Source of the DNA: Candidatus Krumholzibacteriota bacterium
GTDB taxonomy: Bacteria > Krumholzibacteriota > Krumholzibacteriia > Krumholzibacteriales > Krumholzibacteriaceae
Assembly: GCA_016933255.1 (NCBI GenBank)
Contig: JAFGBF010000014.1
Location: 16,114 to 80,113 of the forward strand
Length of the DNA stretch: 64,000 bases
Reading direction: 5' to 3'
Below are positions 1 to 7,848 of the stretch, piece by piece. Under the pieces are notes generated by a model. That model had not been told where the DNA came from. It did no database searches and worked only from the letters and a program-made list of their open reading frames with translations. Every line of letters begins with the position of its first letter. Position 1 is the stretch's first letter. Made by a program: the position numbers and the translations under genes.

Positions 1-557
1 TAACGTTCTACAGCTTCAGCGATCCTTCCGTATTTGATGTCGATTTCTGCAAGAGACATATATCCCCAGTAAAGATAGTCTCCCCTGTCAATCAGATTGA
101 AATCTGTTATTGCCCTTGACGTGTTTCCCAGTTCTTTCCACGATAGCCCCCTGAAATATATCGCTTCGATCCTGTCTGAGGATCGGCCGCTGTCAGGGAT
201 ATATGCCAGAAGATCTGTTGCCTCCCGGTAATTTCCGGTGGAATAATAGATCTTTGCGAGTTCCAGTCTGGCGCGCAGCGCTTCTCTTTCCTCTCCTGAA
301 GAGGCTATCTCCCTGTAGATCTTCACAGCGGGTTCGACGTCGGTCTGAAGACGCGCATGGAGCAGTTTCGCCTCGCTCAGAGTGCGGCCGTGGAATCCAT
401 CAATCTCTTTTTCAAGCTGGATCACGGCTCTTTTATACTCTTTACGGTTAAACAGGTTCTGAATTGTGCGAAGATTCGCACTGACGGAACCTGCTGCTAC
501 CGACAGGACAATAAAAGCAATAAACCCATTGCTCGCTCTACGGCTTAAGATCTTCAT
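1..557 (-). CDS. TPR-containing exported protein, C-terminus beyond window edge
   Basis: The frame is open from a start at 557 to the window edge, so at least 185 residues are visible and the C-terminus is missing. The N-terminus (about residues 1-28, MKILSRRASNGFIAFIVLSV then AAGSVSAN) is a basic stretch followed by a hydrophobic segment with an A-x-A cleavage site, so the protein is probably exported. The rest is helical with tetratricopeptide-like pairs (for example ALRARLELAKIYYSTGNYREA and a later RGLSWKELGNTSRAI). It starts 2 bases after the stop of the LapB-like gene upstream and is likely co-transcribed with it. A periplasmic scaffold or an outer-membrane assembly helper would fit, but no specific family is recognised. 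Confidence 0.75.
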   Translation of the reverse strand, partial: MKILSRRASNGFIAFIVLSVAAGSVSANLRTIQNLFNRKEYKRAVIQLEKEIDGFHGRTLSEAKLLHARLQTDVEPAVKIYREIASSGEEREALRARLELAKIYYSTGNYREATDLLAYIPDSGRSSDRIEAIYFRGLSWKELGNTSRAITDFNLIDRGDYLYWGYMSLAEIDIKYGRIAEAVER

Positions 558-559
558 AA

Positions 560-1702
560 TTATTGAACAGGCCTGTTAAAGCTGAAGCATTTCGTACAAT
601 ACCCAAATGGAAGGTCATACTCCTCACCGCACATATTACACTTTCTGACATATGTGTTTAATAGATCTGTCGAGAATTCACCCAGCACTTTGTGAGCCTC
701 ATGTGTCCTTCCGGAATCAAATAGCGCCAGGGCAAGCTTCAAATATACCGCCGGGTCATTTTGGCCGGTATTTTTCTCATCTTCGAGTATGTTTATACTT
801 TCTTCAAACATTCCTTTCTTTATGTAAAGCGACGCAAGAGAAAGAGCTATTTCGGGATCATCCATGTATTTTTTATATAACTCTTCCAGGATCTCTTCAA
901 GCCCGACAAAATTACCCGATTCAAACAAGGCTTTTTCCAGAAATGGAAGGACTTCCGCGAACAGCGATCTGTCGATCTTGATCAGTTTGTACCAAAGCCT
1001 TGAAGCTTTTTCGAACTCCCGTTTCTCCATATTATGATGCGCCATGAGATATATGGCGGGAACAGAAGTGTCAGATTCTTTCAATGCTTTTTCAATATAT
1101 TTCACCGCAATTCCGGGCTTACCGTTTTCGAGGCACAAAGAAGCCACAGAAGCCAGGTAAGAGGCTTTTTCTGCTCCTCCTATCTGCTTATCGATCGAGG
1201 AAAGATTCTTCATGACCTGATAGGCATTATCGTAATCGCCGCATCTGTGGTAAAGCCTGTGAAGGGCTGTCAATATTTCCGGGTCTTTATTTCTTTTGTT
1301 TATTGTGTTCAGCGCAATTACTGCACGGTCTATCTTCCCCATGTCAGCCAGGTCTTCAGCAATAGAAATTTGAATCGATTTTTCCTCTGAATAAGCAAGG
1401 TCTCTTCTTACGGTCAGAGCCCTGTGGATCTGCAAAGCTTTGTCAGGCATCTTTTTTTCTCTATAAAGGTTTCCCAGCTGGATATACGCATCGATATCGG
1501 TCTCGCCGTTTTTGACAGCCTGCGTGAGAAGGAGCAGAGCATCATCCTTCCTCCCGTCTATCAGCGCGTACAAAGCATCAATATACTTGCTCCTGTAGCG
1601 TTTATTCCTTTTCTTCTTCTGGAGCATGAGAACAAGAAAAAGGATAATGACCGCAACGGCCAGGATCACCAAAAGAATAGATTTGATTGTCATTGAGCCC
1701 AT
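560..1702 (-). CDS. lapB: LapB/YciM-type TPR membrane protein with C-terminal zinc ribbon
   Basis: This 380-residue protein has one N-terminal transmembrane helix (about residues 5-27), a basic stop-transfer stretch, a long run of tetratricopeptide repeats, and a C-terminal rubredoxin-like metal site with cysteines at about 355, 358, 369 and 372. That architecture is the one of LapB (YciM), which in Enterobacteria sits on the cytoplasmic face of the inner membrane and brings LpxC to the FtsH protease, limiting lipopolysaccharide synthesis. The gene directly upstream encodes a LapA-type protein, the partner seen in gammaproteobacteria, which strengthens the call. An SD-like AAGGTGAT lies just before the ATG. 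The family is well supported; the LpxC role in this organism is inferred. Confidence 0.8.
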   Translation of the reverse strand: MGSMTIKSILLVILAVAVIILFLVLMLQKKKRNKRYRSKYIDALYALIDGRKDDALLLLTQAVKNGETDIDAYIQLGNLYREKKMPDKALQIHRALTVRRDLAYSEEKSIQISIAEDLADMGKIDRAVIALNTINKRNKDPEILTALHRLYHRCGDYDNAYQVMKNLSSIDKQIGGAEKASYLASVASLCLENGKPGIAVKYIEKALKESDTSVPAIYLMAHHNMEKREFEKASRLWYKLIKIDRSLFAEVLPFLEKALFESGNFVGLEEILEELYKKYMDDPEIALSLASLYIKKGMFEESINILEDEKNTGQNDPAVYLKLALALFDSGRTHEAHKVLGEFSTDLLNTYVRKCNMCGEEYDLPFGYCTKCFSFNRPVQ

Positions 1703-1711
1703 TTAATCACC

Positions 1712-2029
1712 TTATTGATCCAGAGTATAGTCAGAGCCGTCTTCCTCCAGGGGAAGGTTTCGAAGATCCGATATTTCCTCTCTTAGCGTCCTGTTGAGTT
1801 TCTTTATTCTGGTCAGCCTGAAAAGCAGCTGCGCCTCGCGGATCCACGATCCGATGGCCGAGAGGACAATTCCGAAAATAAATGATACTACAAGTATCAG
1901 ATTAAGTTCGATGTCTACGAAAGTCTTTGTAAAGAGATGAAAAGTCACTTTCGTGCCGGCATTTTTTGTTTCCATCCAGAGAAAAGCCACAACACCTGCG
2001 AGGAGTATTATCCCACGTACGATCCACAC
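1712..2029 (-). CDS. lapA: LapA-type (DUF1049) small membrane protein
   Basis: This is a 105-residue protein with two hydrophobic helices (about residues 4-20 and 42-62) separated by a short soluble loop, followed by a basic, coiled-coil-prone tail (about 70-95). This is the LapA/DUF1049 layout. It starts with GTG at 2029, preceded by AGGAGG inside the end of miaB, and ends 9 bases before the LapB-like gene. LapA and LapB work together in lipopolysaccharide assembly in E. coli. The conserved pairing here implies the same inner-membrane complex, although this is inferred from architecture and context. No regulatory site of its own was seen; it should be translated from the mtaB-miaB transcript. 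Confidence 0.75.
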   Translation of the reverse strand: MWIVRGIILLAGVVAFLWMETKNAGTKVTFHLFTKTFVDIELNLILVVSFIFGIVLSAIGSWIREAQLLFRLTRIKKLNRTLREEISDLRNLPLEEDGSDYTLDQ

Positions 2030-2034
2030 TTCTG

Positions 2035-3342
2035 CTACCTCCTTCTGACCTCTTTACCATATAGCGTATAGTTCAGCAGCCTGTCGATCACTGCCTTTAC
2101 TACATCGCCGTCACTAAAACTCCCATTTTCAAGAAGAACGTTTCGAAAATGAGGAGTCCTGCCTTTCGAATAGTGATTTTCGCCCTTTTTTACGGTACCG
2201 TCAAGCAGGATTTCATCAATAGAGCCCACAAGCCTTTCGAGGATCTTCTTTCTGATGCTCCCGACTGCGTTATTAAGTATCTCCAGCCTGTTCTCCTTGA
2301 CTTCCCTGGGCACACTGTCTTCCATGCCGAATGCCTGAGTTCCCGCTCTTGGAGAATATTTGAAGGTAAAAGCTGAATCAAACCCGACCTTTTCCACAAT
2401 ATCCAGGGTTTCGTTGAAATCATCATCCGTTTCGGATGGAAATCCCACGATTATATCGGTCGTGACAGCCAGATCTGGTTTTATAGCCCTTGCACTGCTG
2501 ATTATTTCAAGATAGTGGCTTCTTGAATATCCCCTGTTCATGATCTTTAGTATCCGGTCGCTCCCGGACTGAAAAGGAAGGTGAATATGCGGGCATACCC
2601 TCTTATTGTCCGCCATCAGCTCAAATACACCGCTGTTGATATCTCTCGGGTGAGTAGTAAGGAATCGGATCCTCTCGATCTCCGTTTCTGAAAGGATCAG
2701 ATTTAGCAGGCCTATAAAATCGATCTCGGAGGAATTGTAAGCCATGACATTCTGTCCCAGGAGAGTCACCTCTTTTGCTCCATTATCATGAAGCATATTT
2801 ATCTCATCGATGATCTGCCTGTGCATCTTGCTTCTGACTCTACCTCTGAGATACGGGACAATGCAGTACGAACAATAATTTTCACATCCTCTTGTAATAG
2901 AAAGAAACCGCGATACCCTTTTGTTCTCAACTTGTGGAAACAGAGGGTAAGTCAGCGATGAATCAAGATCAGCGACAACATATCTTCCTCCGGAATCAAG
3001 AAGTTCCTTTATCACAGAGGGAAGCATGTTATAGTTGTCCGGCCCTGCGACGAGAGACAGCCCAGGAACCAGTTCCAGGATGCTTTCTCCCATCCTCTGT
3101 GCCATGCATCCGCAGACGGCCAGAAGAACGTTTTTATGTCTGGAAAGATCGTTAAGGCGGCCGATCGCCCTTGTTTCGGCATGTTCTCGGACGCTGCAGG
3201 TATTTACAATTATTACGTCAGCTTCGGCTGGAGAAGATACACTGCGAAACCCATCCTGAAGCATCATGCCTTTTATTACTTCCAGATCGAAGGCGTTCAT
3301 CTGACATCCAAAACACTCATAGTAGACTTTGTTGTTCTTCAT
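2035..3342 (-). CDS. miaB: tRNA-2-methylthio-N6-dimethylallyladenosine synthase MiaB
   Basis: MiaB is a radical-SAM methylthiotransferase that converts i6A37 to ms2i6A37 in tRNAs reading UNN codons. The UPF0004 domain carries cysteines at about 13 (GCQMN), 49 (NTCSV) and 79 (CGCMAQ) for the auxiliary iron-sulfur cluster. The radical-SAM motif RGCENYCSYCIVP has the CxxxCxxC triad, and a TRAM domain closes the C-terminus. The start at 3342 has GAGAG upstream and places the first cluster cysteine where the family expects it. An ATG at 3363, overlapping the mtaB stop as TGATG, would add seven residues and is a real alternative. The longer frame that runs back into mtaB is not credible. The product is 435 residues, normal for the family. 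Confidence 0.95.
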   Translation of the reverse strand: MKNNKVYYECFGCQMNAFDLEVIKGMMLQDGFRSVSSPAEADVIIVNTCSVREHAETRAIGRLNDLSRHKNVLLAVCGCMAQRMGESILELVPGLSLVAGPDNYNMLPSVIKELLDSGGRYVVADLDSSLTYPLFPQVENKRVSRFLSITRGCENYCSYCIVPYLRGRVRSKMHRQIIDEINMLHDNGAKEVTLLGQNVMAYNSSEIDFIGLLNLILSETEIERIRFLTTHPRDINSGVFELMADNKRVCPHIHLPFQSGSDRILKIMNRGYSRSHYLEIISSARAIKPDLAVTTDIIVGFPSETDDDFNETLDIVEKVGFDSAFTFKYSPRAGTQAFGMEDSVPREVKENRLEILNNAVGSIRKKILERLVGSIDEILLDGTVKKGENHYSKGRTPHFRNVLLENGSFSDGDVVKAVIDRLLNYTLYGKEVRRR

Positions 3343-3362
3343 CGTATCTCTCATCAGTTTCA

Positions 3363-4682
3363 TCAGATTTGCGGCTGAAGACTTTCGACAAGCCTTCCAT
3401 ACAGTCTTCCTCTTGAATAATGCGTTATATTTATCTCCGCCAGCTTTCCAGTCATCTCCAGGGGGCATTTGATCTTCACTTCACAATAATTCCCGGTCAA
3501 GCAGGTGGAGAAACGGGAGTATTTTCTCGCAGGGCCCTGTATTAACGCAAGTTCGTGCTTTCCGATCGTATTTCTCATAAAATCACGCTTCTTCCTGTTT
3601 CCAAGCCGAATCAGTTTACGGCTCCTGGTCTTCTTGTCGGAAGGTTCGACCTGCATTTTCATTCTGGAAGCGGGAGTCCCGGGCCTTTTCGAATAAGAAA
3701 ACACATGGAAGTAATCGATAGGAAGACCTTTAAGGAAAGAGTATGTATTCTTGAAATGCCGGTCGGTCTCTCCTGGAAAACCGACGATGATATCGGTTCC
3801 AATAATCACATCCCCAGATCTTTCCTTGAGATCGACGATCAGCTTCCTGTATTTTTTTGTCGAATATGGACGTCTCATCGCTTCAAGTATTTCATCATCC
3901 CCGCTTTGCAGTGGAATGTGAAGGTGTGAAGCCACACGCCTGTTCCCTATGATCATATCCGCAAGTTTACCGGTCACTTCGTTAGGCTCAATGCTGCTTA
4001 ATCTTATTCGTAACCGGTCGCTCTCGTTCAGTATCGATTCGATGAGATCGGCAAGATCGACCCGGTTTTCAAGGTCCCTGCCGTATCTTCCTATATGGAT
4101 CCCTGTCAGGACGATCTCTTCATAATTGTTATCGGCCAGACATTTGACTTTTCTGATGACATCTTCGGGTGAAATGCTTTTACTGCTTCCCCTGGCTTCC
4201 GGTATGATGCAATAACTGCAGTGAGAGTCACAACCATCCTGTACTTTGATAAAAGCCCTGGAATGTTCGGTAAAGGAGTCGATATCGATTTCAAGGCTGG
4301 AAATATGTTTGGCCGCGGGGTCGCCTGTCTCCCTTTCATTCATATAATCTTCAAGAAAACCGGTTATAAACCCCTTTTTAATGTTATCGAAAACAAAATC
4401 GACTTCTTTCATCTTTTCAAGTTTTTCAGGCTGAGTCTGCGCATAACAACCGGTCACTAATATTTTTGAATCGGGATTTCGCCTTCGGGCTCTTCTTATG
4501 GCGTTTCTGCATCTTGCGTCAGTCTTTGCAGTGACGGTGCATGTATTTATGATATAGAAATCGACTTGGGAATCAAAACTTCTGCGTTTCCACCCGTGCT
4601 GCTCGAGATCATGGCGTATGCATTCGGATTCATACTGGTTTAGCTTGCACCCCAGGGTAGTTATCGCAAAACTCTTCTCCAT
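3363..4682 (-). CDS. mtaB: tRNA t6A37 methylthiotransferase MtaB
   Basis: This 439-residue radical-SAM methylthiotransferase is the paralogue of the MiaB that follows it. The N-terminus reads TTLGCKLNQYES, which is typical of the MtaB/YqeV branch (MiaB has CQMN). It also has NTCTV, a CYAQ cluster cysteine, and the SAM triad in QDGCDSHCSYCIIPEARG. MtaB turns t6A37 into ms2t6A37 in tRNAs reading ANN codons. A strong AGGAGG stands 9 bases before the ATG. The gene lies downstream of a clear rpsA terminator, so it depends on read-through or on a promoter inside the end of rpsA; none was evident in the short gap. It is followed by miaB with a one-base or slightly negative gap. Confidence 0.93.
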   Translation of the reverse strand: MEKSFAITTLGCKLNQYESECIRHDLEQHGWKRRSFDSQVDFYIINTCTVTAKTDARCRNAIRRARRRNPDSKILVTGCYAQTQPEKLEKMKEVDFVFDNIKKGFITGFLEDYMNERETGDPAAKHISSLEIDIDSFTEHSRAFIKVQDGCDSHCSYCIIPEARGSSKSISPEDVIRKVKCLADNNYEEIVLTGIHIGRYGRDLENRVDLADLIESILNESDRLRIRLSSIEPNEVTGKLADMIIGNRRVASHLHIPLQSGDDEILEAMRRPYSTKKYRKLIVDLKERSGDVIIGTDIIVGFPGETDRHFKNTYSFLKGLPIDYFHVFSYSKRPGTPASRMKMQVEPSDKKTRSRKLIRLGNRKKRDFMRNTIGKHELALIQGPARKYSRFSTCLTGNYCEVKIKCPLEMTGKLAEINITHYSRGRLYGRLVESLQPQI

Positions 4683-4724
4683 GTTTCAGCTGCCTCCTGG
4701 AGAGCCGGATCCGAAAAGAAATGA

Positions 4725-4751
4725 GAAAAAAGAGGGCGGTTGCCCGCCCTC
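4725..4751 (-). terminator. Rho-independent terminator of rpsA
   Basis: Read on the minus strand there is a perfect 8-bp stem GAGGGCGG/CCGCCCTC (4732-4739 with 4744-4751) with a 4-base loop, followed by a run of T residues (4725-4731). It lies about 40 bases after the rpsA stop and before mtaB, so it should separate the two transcripts at least partly. Confidence 0.88.
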
Positions 4752-4791
4752 ACTCAACTGCTTTTCATTCTGAATACCGATCGATCGAGAA

Positions 4792-6891
4792 CTATTCCGA
4801 TTTTTCCTTCTTTTCGGAGCTGTTTTCGTCCTGCTCTGCTTCATCTGCTGTCTTTTCTTCATCCTCAACAGATTCCTCAGCATCAGGTTTTTCCGTTTCC
4901 TCAGAAAGATCTGCAGAATCCGCTGCTAATTTTTCGGCGGTCTCTTCCTCGTCCTGATCCAACGGTTCAGAATCGGTTTCAACCTCCGGCTTACCACCGG
5001 AAAGATCTCCCTCATAATCGTCGTCATCGATCATATCATCTGAATAATCCTCATAAGGTTCCTCGATATCATCCGGTATCGACGATTCTGAAGTATCCGA
5101 TTCAGGAAGATTCTCTTTTCTTGGAAAACGAGCTTTGAATTCCTCGATTTCTTCCTTTGAACGGTCTTCAAGGTACGAGTTTACGCTAAGTACGATCCTC
5201 TTGTTCTGAGGATCCATTTTTATGACCTTCAGAGGCAGTTCCATCTCGACGTCGAAATGTTCCGTGGGTTTTTTCAGCCCTTCGATCCCAAGGTGGGACA
5301 AGGGGACAAATCCCTCGACATCCATTCTCAGCTCGACTACCGCGCCTCTGTCAAGAATACGGGATATCGTTCCCTTAGTCTCTGTTCCGATAGTAAATTC
5401 GGTAGCAAGGTCAGTCCAGGGGTTCTCCCGGGTCTGCTTCATTCCAAGGCTGATACGCCTTTTACCGCTATCGATCTCAAGGACTACTACTTCCACCTCA
5501 TCGCCTTTACGGACCATCTCTGACGGGTGTCTTATCCTTTTAGCCCATGACATATCAGAAATATGGACAAGACCATCGATTCCGTCTTCGATCTCCACGA
5601 ATGCGCCGAAGTTTGTGAGATTACGCACTTTGCCTTTCAACCTGGTACCGGACGGGTATTTGGTCTCAAGCGCTTTCCATGGGTCGGGCTCAAGCTGTTT
5701 AAGGCCAAGTGAGATCTTTTCATGTTCTTTGTCGACGTTAAGGATCACAGCCTCGACAGCATCCCCGATAGCGACTATCTTTGACGGGTGTTTGACGTGA
5801 CGTATCCATGACATCTCGGAGATATGTATAAGTCCCTCGATTCCTTTTTCAAGCTCGACAAAAGCTCCGTAATCGGTGATCGAGACTACTTTGCCCCTTA
5901 CTTTCTTGTCAGCGGGGTAACGTTCCTCCACGCCCTCCCATGGATAGGGAGTCAGCTGCTTCAATCCAAGAGAGATCCTTTCGCGTTCAGGATCAAAATC
6001 AAGGATCTTGACCTTAAGCTTGTCGCCGATCGCGACGGCCTCTGAGGGGTGGCTGACGCGTCCCCATGTGAGATCAGTAAGATGAAGCAGGCCATCGATA
6101 CCGCCGAGATCGACAAAGGCGCCGAAATCAGTGATATTTTTGACTACACCTTCCCGATCCTCTCCGATCTGGATCTCGGAAAGAAGGGTCTTTTTCTTTT
6201 CTTCTCTTTCAGCTTCAAGGACTACTCGTCTTGAAACGACTATGTTGCGCCTTCTTTTGTTCAGCTTGATGATTTTGCAGTCGAGTTCCTGACCGATCAG
6301 TTCATCAAGATTCGGAACCTGTCTCAGAGCGATCTGAGAACCAGGCAGAAATGCGTCGACACCCATAAGTTTGACGACAAGGCCGCCTTTGATCCTCCTG
6401 TCGACATTAGCTTTGACGACATCGCGGTTATCGTATGATTCCTTGATCTCATCCCAGGCCTTGAGGAAATCGGCTTTCATCTTCGATAAGACTATAAGTC
6501 CATCCTGGTTCTCCATTTTCTCCAGGAATACATCGAAAACATCGCCTTTTTTCACCTCTTTACAGTTGGCAAATTCGTTGATTGGGATAGTGCCTTCGCT
6601 TTTGAATCCGACATCGAGAATAATCTCTTTTTCGTTGACTGAATAAACAGTCCCCTTGACTACTCTTCCCTCTTTGAGGTTTTCGGATTCGGAGCCGAAA
6701 GCGTCGACCATCTCTGACCATTCGGCGTCTTCCTCGGCTACGGTATCAACCCCTTCATCAGATACTAACGCGAACATGTTCAGGTAGGAATATTTCGCAT
6801 CGGATTTCGCAGGTCCGCCTGCCCCCTCTTTTTCTGTTGTCCCGGACGAACCGGGGTTATGCAAGGATTCCTCGAATTTTTCTTCGTGCAT
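4792..6891 (-). CDS. rpsA: 30S ribosomal protein S1, six S1 domains
   Basis: S1 binds mRNA on the 30S subunit and helps initiation on structured or weak leaders. The 699-residue product has six OB-fold S1 repeats. The first two are divergent; repeats 3-5 carry the classic FGAFVDL/YGAFVEL and GLLHLTD/GLIHISEMSW motifs, each followed by a basic HPSE segment and ISLGLKQ. The sixth is again divergent. About 110 residues of very acidic tail follow (runs such as DDMIDDDD and EDEEKT), which is longer than in E. coli. An ATG at 6891 with AAGGGG upstream is preferred over an ATG 21 bases earlier that has no ribosome-binding site and lies closer to the promoter. The gene has its own promoter and terminator and follows ispH, as in many bacteria. 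Confidence 0.93.
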   Translation of the reverse strand: MHEEKFEESLHNPGSSGTTEKEGAGGPAKSDAKYSYLNMFALVSDEGVDTVAEEDAEWSEMVDAFGSESENLKEGRVVKGTVYSVNEKEIILDVGFKSEGTIPINEFANCKEVKKGDVFDVFLEKMENQDGLIVLSKMKADFLKAWDEIKESYDNRDVVKANVDRRIKGGLVVKLMGVDAFLPGSQIALRQVPNLDELIGQELDCKIIKLNKRRRNIVVSRRVVLEAEREEKKKTLLSEIQIGEDREGVVKNITDFGAFVDLGGIDGLLHLTDLTWGRVSHPSEAVAIGDKLKVKILDFDPERERISLGLKQLTPYPWEGVEERYPADKKVRGKVVSITDYGAFVELEKGIEGLIHISEMSWIRHVKHPSKIVAIGDAVEAVILNVDKEHEKISLGLKQLEPDPWKALETKYPSGTRLKGKVRNLTNFGAFVEIEDGIDGLVHISDMSWAKRIRHPSEMVRKGDEVEVVVLEIDSGKRRISLGMKQTRENPWTDLATEFTIGTETKGTISRILDRGAVVELRMDVEGFVPLSHLGIEGLKKPTEHFDVEMELPLKVIKMDPQNKRIVLSVNSYLEDRSKEEIEEFKARFPRKENLPESDTSESSIPDDIEEPYEDYSDDMIDDDDYEGDLSGGKPEVETDSEPLDQDEEETAEKLAADSADLSEETEKPDAEESVEDEEKTADEAEQDENSSEKKEKSE

Positions 6892-6934
6892 TAATAAATC
6901 GCCCCTTTCCATATGGATTTGTTAAACAGCTAGA

Positions 6935-6963
6935 ATGATAGGAAGTTCAGGGCCTGTTTGCAA
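6935..6963 (-). promoter_or_regulatory. Sigma-70-type promoter for rpsA
   Basis: On the minus strand TTGCAA (6958-6963) is followed after 17 bases by TATCAT (6935-6940), in the gap between the ispH stop and the rpsA start. It would give a leader of roughly 35-40 bases and so let rpsA be expressed independently of the long scpA-ispH operon. Confidence 0.6.
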
Positions 6964-6987
6964 GGATTTTATTGGCTGAAAAGCAGA

Positions 6988-7848
6988 TTACGGGGACTCC
7001 TGAGTTTCGGATAATCTTGCAAGGACTTCGCCGATGATCCAGTCGGGTGTCGAAGTCCCCGTCGCCAGTCCGATCTTGCTGAATCCTTCAAACCATGAGT
7101 CATCGATCTCTGACGTCGTCTCTATAAACCTGGCTGGAATATCATGATCCAGGCACATCTGGTACAGTCTTCTGGTATTTGAGCTGTCTTTGCCCCCCAC
7201 GACAAGTATCATATCCACTTCCTCGGCAAGCTTCAATGTTGCCTCCCGCCTCAGCGTCGTAGCTTCACATATTGTGTCGTGAACCCGGATATCATCGATT
7301 CTTTCCTCAAGAACCGATATGATCGCATTCGATTCTTCCCTGGAAAAAGTCGTTTGAATGACGACCCCGGCTTTTTCGATCCCTTCAATTCGACCCGCAG
7401 CCTCGACAGAATCTATAATAATCGTGTTGTCTCTGGCCATTCCTGCTATTCCCCGGACTTCAGGATGTTTTGCGTCTCCTATGATTATTATGCTCCTGGA
7501 TTCCCCCGCCATCTGCTTGACGTACTCGTGGATCCGTTTTACGAACGGACATGTAGTATCGATAAGCTTAATACCTCTTTTTACGCATTCTTCGATAATT
7601 TCCGGATCTACCCCATGAGCGCGTATTATCATCGTATCGCCGGTCTTCAGCTCATTGATCGACGAAATCGGTATTACTCCCCTGGATTCCAGGTTCTGTA
7701 CAGCCTGCGGGTTATGAATAACCGCTCCGATTGAATACAGGCTGCAGTCGCAGTGGTCGAGCCCGTCTTCGATCAGGCTCATCGCGCGCTTGACCCCGAA
7801 ACAATATCCGGTGTGAAGTGATGTTATTATTTTAATTTTCCGCCCCAT
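6988..7848 (-). CDS. ispH: 4-hydroxy-3-methylbut-2-enyl diphosphate reductase IspH
   Basis: IspH is the last enzyme of the MEP isoprenoid pathway, reducing HMBPP to IPP and DMAPP with a 4Fe-4S cluster. The 286-residue product shows the three cluster cysteines in GYCFGVKRA (about residue 15), TTCPFVKR (about 99) and TICEATTLR (about 192), together with the RAHGV and ATGTSTPDW motifs. It starts inside the last codons of the Cmk-PlsC gene (17-base overlap), which implies translational coupling. The order cmk-plsC-ispH-rpsA matches the cluster known from Firmicutes and others. Length and motifs are complete, and the call is secure. It also tells us that this organism makes isoprenoids by the MEP route. 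Confidence 0.95.
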   Translation of the reverse strand: MGRKIKIITSLHTGYCFGVKRAMSLIEDGLDHCDCSLYSIGAVIHNPQAVQNLESRGVIPISSINELKTGDTMIIRAHGVDPEIIEECVKRGIKLIDTTCPFVKRIHEYVKQMAGESRSIIIIGDAKHPEVRGIAGMARDNTIIIDSVEAAGRIEGIEKAGVVIQTTFSREESNAIISVLEERIDDIRVHDTICEATTLRREATLKLAEEVDMILVVGGKDSSNTRRLYQMCLDHDIPARFIETTSEIDDSWFEGFSKIGLATGTSTPDWIIGEVLARLSETQESP

